44,023 bases of DNA from an uncultured Clostridia bacterium (lineage in GTDB: Bacteria; Bacillota; Clostridia; Christensenellales; UBA1242): positions 1-44,023 of the forward strand of contig CANBAL010000009.1 in assembly GCA_947366545.1 (NCBI GenBank), in the 5' to 3' direction. The position numbers were made by a program, and so were the translations under genes. Positions 41,301 to 44,023 of this stretch are shown one piece after another; position 1 is the stretch's first letter; every line of letters begins with the position of its first letter. Below the pieces are notes generated by a model, which did not search any database, had not been told where the DNA came from, and worked only from the letters and a program-made list of their open reading frames with translations.

Positions 41301-41660
41301 TAGGACAGAAAAATTTTCATCCAGTTCAAGTTTGTCAATATTGCGTCTAATCAGTTTTTCACAAAAAGCATCTATAGTGGAAATATCTGCTATTGACAAA
41401 TCGTCAAGTTGCTCCAGTAAATACTTGTCATAATTTTGTTTTAACAAGGCTTTACTTAGCCTTTCCCTCATTTCTCCCGCAGCAGCACGAGTAAAGGTCA
41501 GTACCAAAATTCTTCTAATCGGAATATGTCTCTCTACAACAAGTTTGGTGATATATTCTATTAGAACAAAGGTCTTTCCACTACCAGCAGAGGCGCTAAC
41601 AATAAGATTTTTGCTATCATTATTTATAGCACTATTTTGCTCTAAAGTTAATTTACTCAT
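38352..41660 (-). CDS. addA: ATP-dependent helicase/nuclease subunit A (AddA)
   Basis: Helicase-nuclease subunit that processes double-strand breaks for recombination. The UvrD-like helicase core has Walker A SASAGSGKTFVL near residue 22, motif II VFVDEYQDTN and motif IV-VI segments such as LMTIHASKGLEYPIVIL and FYVAFTRAKNHLYIVG. The C-terminal RecB-type nuclease has GVVDMFAIGAQNYLVDYKYT, with the acidic residues and Lys in place. Length of 1102 is short for AddA (about 1200). It overlaps the end of addB by 8 bases (ATGAGTAA). No terminator is evident after the stop, and AT-rich DNA without genes fills 38196-38351. Confidence 0.96.
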   Translation of the reverse strand: MSKLTLEQNSAINNDSKNLIVSASAGSGKTFVLIEYITKLVVERHIPIRRILVLTFTRAAAGEMRERLSKALLKQNYDKYLLEQLDDLSIADISTIDAFCEKLIRRNIDKLELDENFSVLEDGSELKSKAFERAITAFEKDNLSELNEIYYSYRKNKNIIFDTILGIESFFSALYKPDDKINYFSSNQPSIFKLALKEANEDLLEEIERLKTLTQEVKEKVDEPKYQRYCDYIYHLLDQNYSENFIFNVKNLKMINLEQIPIIRGENRDEESVNLVKSLRQEIKNFLEQIGKYNFDDKILLEKQENGSLSKALLDLYKIYKEEYEKLKRNLDIVDFVDIENLALSLMENEEVLSSIQEKYDYVFVDEYQDTNRVQEAIIKPITKNSHFVAVGDPKQGIYGFRNATMEIMQQDIEDFSASGGVAFLRGNFRSDDRLLSFINKIFERVMTQEVVGLDYKQTSMLKGEVPFGKMQLPSVRVDVVEKPEVEKETLIKGVYSVKDDELLSNDKDSLEASVIVARIDELLMKEIYDTKLGDYRKVELGDIVVLFRSRNSLMDTLAVKLVERGYPVLVDSKQLAVQDGDVQMLLNLLKLLINKNDDNSLISVLASPLGGFTLDELASQRLLAPEEKHFYEALKSQPNDKIKDFYQMLDELKLKVQTIGLYRALNELFVNKNYFAYLKQDKTKYMLVMNFMQELKAKDLGVSEAISYFEETGGQKKGINEGVSDAIKLMTIHASKGLEYPIVILAGAGQKLEKPSRKNYEINEKLGLGTYAYNELTNIKCTTPVLEMIKSQNREKEMIDEIMIFYVAFTRAKNHLYIVGQDKINNLYYNGSPLKAKNYLQLIFYAFGESVLEKLKNEERVVIGDWELNLVNKVSEPSIEKINLQTKQLSEGQLEKVREYLNFQYNGYENCTLNFKNSVTGLNNLNQKIEKFDLESNEDFLNTGNAYHEALKLIDFEKVENIDDLNKQLMEKSEEFTAGYLDLINRELLLKNILIIKNLIGESKVYKEKQFVMKAQAKEIIDTNCEDELLVQGVVDMFAIGAQNYLVDYKYTQNKSNEKILEKYSKQLDIYSLAIEKAFGIKLNKKYILSLKNAELIEYFD

Positions 41661-44023
41661 CTCCGCCCTCCTTTGTCGCCTTGTCGATGTCCTCCTGAGA
41701 AATCCTATCTTTTTTTCTTACTCCTTTCTTCTTATCAATAAGGCAGATGCTGAAATATGGACACCTCTCACAAGAAAATTGTGACGGCTTAGCCTCGATA
41801 TATCCACTTTCAATTTCTTCCAAAGCCTTAGCGGAAACCTTTTTTGCATAGCCTTCAAATGTGGAAAGCGGAAACTTCGCGAGTGCAGAGCCTTTATACC
41901 CACTTGTCGCCTTTGGGCTTACCGCAATTATATCGCTTGCACCTGATTGCAACTTGTAGTCAAAAAGCGGCAACACCTGCTCGTCATTTTCCACAAGCCC
42001 TTTTAAAAGCACGGCTTGTTCATCCTCTTTGTCAAAATCATATCTGCTGTCAAAATAAAATGTGCCCACACATTTTTTATTAATAAGTTTTCCACTAGCG
42101 CTTGCGTAAAGGAAAAGTTGAAGTTTGTCGCCATAATATAAATCTTTCAGTATTGGTGCAACATGGCCAGTCTTATAGTCCATAACTCTAAAATAATTAT
42201 CTACTGCGTCAATTCTGTCAATTTTTCCTAAAAACTCGATTGTTTTACCTTCCCCATAGTTCAAATAAAAACCGCCGAGGTTCTTTTCCACAAACACTGG
42301 TTTAAATTGTGAAAACCTTTGCTCAAAACATATCCTTGCAAGCAAGAATTTTGCAAGCCTTGTTATGTAATTTAACAAACTCTTACTGTCTATCGTGGCC
42401 TCAAGTTTTTCTTCGAGGTTTTCCTCTCTTATTACCAAAGAGAGATTTTCATTAATATAATCTTCTATTTCTTTCGGCATTAGGCTGCCCAAACGCATTT
42501 TGTTATCTAGCACAAATTTTTCTGCCAATTTATGACAGATGTTACCAATATCTCTTTGGTCAAACTCATATTCTTCTTGTTCAACCGCCCGTAAGCCGTA
42601 TCTTACAAAATGTTTAAATGGACAATCAAAAAAACATTCAAGTTGTGTCACTTTGGTATAATCTTTTGGGAAAAATAACTTATGTGCGTCAACTGAGATT
42701 TCCTTTTTGGAAAGGTCTACAACGCTCTCCTCTATTTCCGCCGCGTTTAATATAGGCTTTTTAAAAGCATCCAAGCCTTGTCCTTCTAAAATTAGTTTTT
42801 TCCCGCCTATCGAAAATAAAAGTCTATCTATATTTCCTTCTTCTACATTTTCAATTTGGTAAAATGCACCTGCGGAAACAATTCCTTTTCCGTATATCTT
42901 GGAAATATTGTCAATATAAGCAGGCACCTCCACCTTTCCACCTTCGCTGTTTGCAAGGAAACTTATTGTGAGACTGCGACTAAAATCACATAAAAGATTA
43001 AATAATTTAAATCTGTTTCGTCTGTTAATCATCCTAATACTAGGCTCTATCTTTTTTAAAACGCTGAGTGCATCTATATCATCATCGCTGAGAAGTCCAT
43101 TATCGCCAGAAAGATATGGCAGATGCTCGCCACCCATTACGATAAGATTTTTTGTCCCATAGAAACAACTGTTTCCAGCATCACCAACAAAGACAGCGTC
43201 AACATAGGTTGGCACAGTGGATACTTCTTTAAATGTCAAAAGTAATTTTAAATATTTTAGATATTCGCCTTTTGAACATGCTTCATCTTTTTTAAACTCA
43301 GTAAGTTTGCTTATCGTCTCCAAAAGAATTTCTTTTACTTGTACGTTTATCTGATACTCTTTTACTAAGCCCTCACGCTCTAATCTGCCTAAAAGATTTT
43401 GATATTCACTGTCGAATTTGTCAATTATGGCTAAAATGATGTCCCCTATTTGAGAAAAAGTGCTTGCCTTTTCAAGTCCATCAAGCGTCTCATCAAACCT
43501 AGGACAAATGCCCGCCATATACTTTTTGTACCTATTTTTTCCATTTATGTTAAGTTTGTCTATTTGAAAACAAACTTCATCCGAGTTTTCCACTCCAAAA
43601 ATTAAGTTTGAGGCAAGTGATTTCAAGGCTTCTTTTGAGTAATCCTTTGCTATCACCTCTAATATTTGAAGTATAAATTGTGCAAGCAGCGAACTGTCTG
43701 CCGTTTGTGACTGATCAATATAATATGGAATATCAAGCGCTTTTAAGTATCTTTCCAAATGTGGTGCATAGTTTTCTAAATCCCCACATGCGATAGCAAA
43801 ATCACTGTACCTTTCGCCTTTAAAAGCCTTGTACTTTATCATCTTGCATATAGTTTCACACTCTTCTTGAATGGTGGATGCTGCAAGAAGCGAGACAAAG
43901 TCTCCCTGTTCGCTTTCAATTTCACCGATTGAATATAGTTTGTTTATAATCCCGCTTGACTTTCTTTCACAAATTTTAGGTGAAACAACTTCAATGACCG
44001 CTCCAAGCTCTTTAGATAAAGCC
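41653..44023 (-). CDS. addB: ATP-dependent helicase/nuclease subunit B (AddB), 5' end outside window
   Basis: Partner of AddA carrying the second nuclease and an iron-sulfur cluster. The ORF track starts at an internal ATG (43842), but the same frame stays open to the window edge and reads LLAASTIQEECETICKMIKYK, typical AddB sequence. The visible part is 790 residues and the N-terminal helicase-like part is missing. The nuclease motif VMDYKTGH is present. The cluster cysteines are one upstream (QLECFFDCPFKHF) and three at the C-terminus (SCERCPYFSIC). Gene order addB-addA with an 8-base overlap is standard. Confidence 0.94.
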   Translation of the reverse strand, partial: ALSKELGAVIEVVSPKICERKSSGIINKLYSIGEIESEQGDFVSLLAASTIQEECETICKMIKYKAFKGERYSDFAIACGDLENYAPHLERYLKALDIPYYIDQSQTADSSLLAQFILQILEVIAKDYSKEALKSLASNLIFGVENSDEVCFQIDKLNINGKNRYKKYMAGICPRFDETLDGLEKASTFSQIGDIILAIIDKFDSEYQNLLGRLEREGLVKEYQINVQVKEILLETISKLTEFKKDEACSKGEYLKYLKLLLTFKEVSTVPTYVDAVFVGDAGNSCFYGTKNLIVMGGEHLPYLSGDNGLLSDDDIDALSVLKKIEPSIRMINRRNRFKLFNLLCDFSRSLTISFLANSEGGKVEVPAYIDNISKIYGKGIVSAGAFYQIENVEEGNIDRLLFSIGGKKLILEGQGLDAFKKPILNAAEIEESVVDLSKKEISVDAHKLFFPKDYTKVTQLECFFDCPFKHFVRYGLRAVEQEEYEFDQRDIGNICHKLAEKFVLDNKMRLGSLMPKEIEDYINENLSLVIREENLEEKLEATIDSKSLLNYITRLAKFLLARICFEQRFSQFKPVFVEKNLGGFYLNYGEGKTIEFLGKIDRIDAVDNYFRVMDYKTGHVAPILKDLYYGDKLQLFLYASASGKLINKKCVGTFYFDSRYDFDKEDEQAVLLKGLVENDEQVLPLFDYKLQSGASDIIAVSPKATSGYKGSALAKFPLSTFEGYAKKVSAKALEEIESGYIEAKPSQFSCERCPYFSICLIDKKKGVRKKDRISQEDIDKATKEGGDE

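Noticed and set aside
1-44023. CRISPR array, insertion sequence, prophage or rRNA genes
   Set aside because: No regularly spaced direct repeats, transposase, phage structural genes or rRNA sequence were recognised anywhere in the window.

Overview
This window reads as a chromosomal segment of an uncultured, low-GC, anaerobic member of the Bacillota, most likely a spore-forming clostridium-like lineage. The reasons are AT-rich intergenic DNA with sigma-A-like TTGACA/TATAAT promoters, AddA/AddB in place of RecBCD, WalJ next to an HtrA protease, the HolB-RicT-TrmN6 order known from Bacillus, the SpmA/SpmB spore maturation pair, and a ribonucleotide reductase of only the oxygen-sensitive class III type. 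TGA is used as a stop, so the code is standard. Most of the DNA is core housekeeping. No insertion sequence, prophage, CRISPR array or rRNA was seen. The species cannot be named from sequence reading alone.

Layout. 1-5.7 kb: a tRNA-Arg cut by the window edge, a VirD4-type type IV secretion coupling ATPase, two orphan genes, and an rRNA/tRNA uracil methyltransferase coupled to the ribosome-assembly GTPase YsxC, followed by a possible SecB-like small protein. 5.8-9.9 kb: anaerobic dNTP synthesis, with nrdG facing an nrdD-trxB operon. NrdD carries a fused C-terminal redoxin domain, and its promoter is overlaid by tandem NrdR boxes. 10-13.3 kb: a frameshifted methyltransferase, a cupin, tRNA-Leu(CAG), LemA and TilS. 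13.4-17.5 kb: a small XRE regulator, walJ-htrA and a 601-residue orphan. 17.5-24.6 kb: metG, uvrA, a 120-residue orphan and uvrB, with a possible 28-residue membrane peptide between metG and uvrA. 24.6-27.2 kb: a large VirB6/TrbL-like type IV secretion channel protein. 27.2-32.5 kb: tatD-ksgA, divergent spmA-spmB, then holB-ricT-trmN6. 32.5-38.2 kb: a Ca2+-type P-ATPase with UppP, and a membrane-anchored coiled-coil protein with three AT-hook-like motifs. 38.3 kb to the end: addA and the 5'-truncated addB.

The most striking features are not single genes. First, at least six promoters (ysxC, nrdG, walJ, uvrA, uvrB, holB) have a -10 box exactly 6 bases upstream of the ATG and no Shine-Dalgarno sequence. 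This predicts leaderless mRNAs, alongside other genes that have ordinary ribosome binding sites. Second, the anaerobic reductase seems to have its electron supply built in: a redoxin domain fused to NrdD, translationally coupled to a TrxB-like flavoprotein that lacks the usual NADPH signature. Third, two parts of a type IV secretion machine sit about 22 kb apart among housekeeping genes, each with its own promoter, rather than in a compact conjugative element. Many terminators are very compact, with stop codons lying inside the hairpins.
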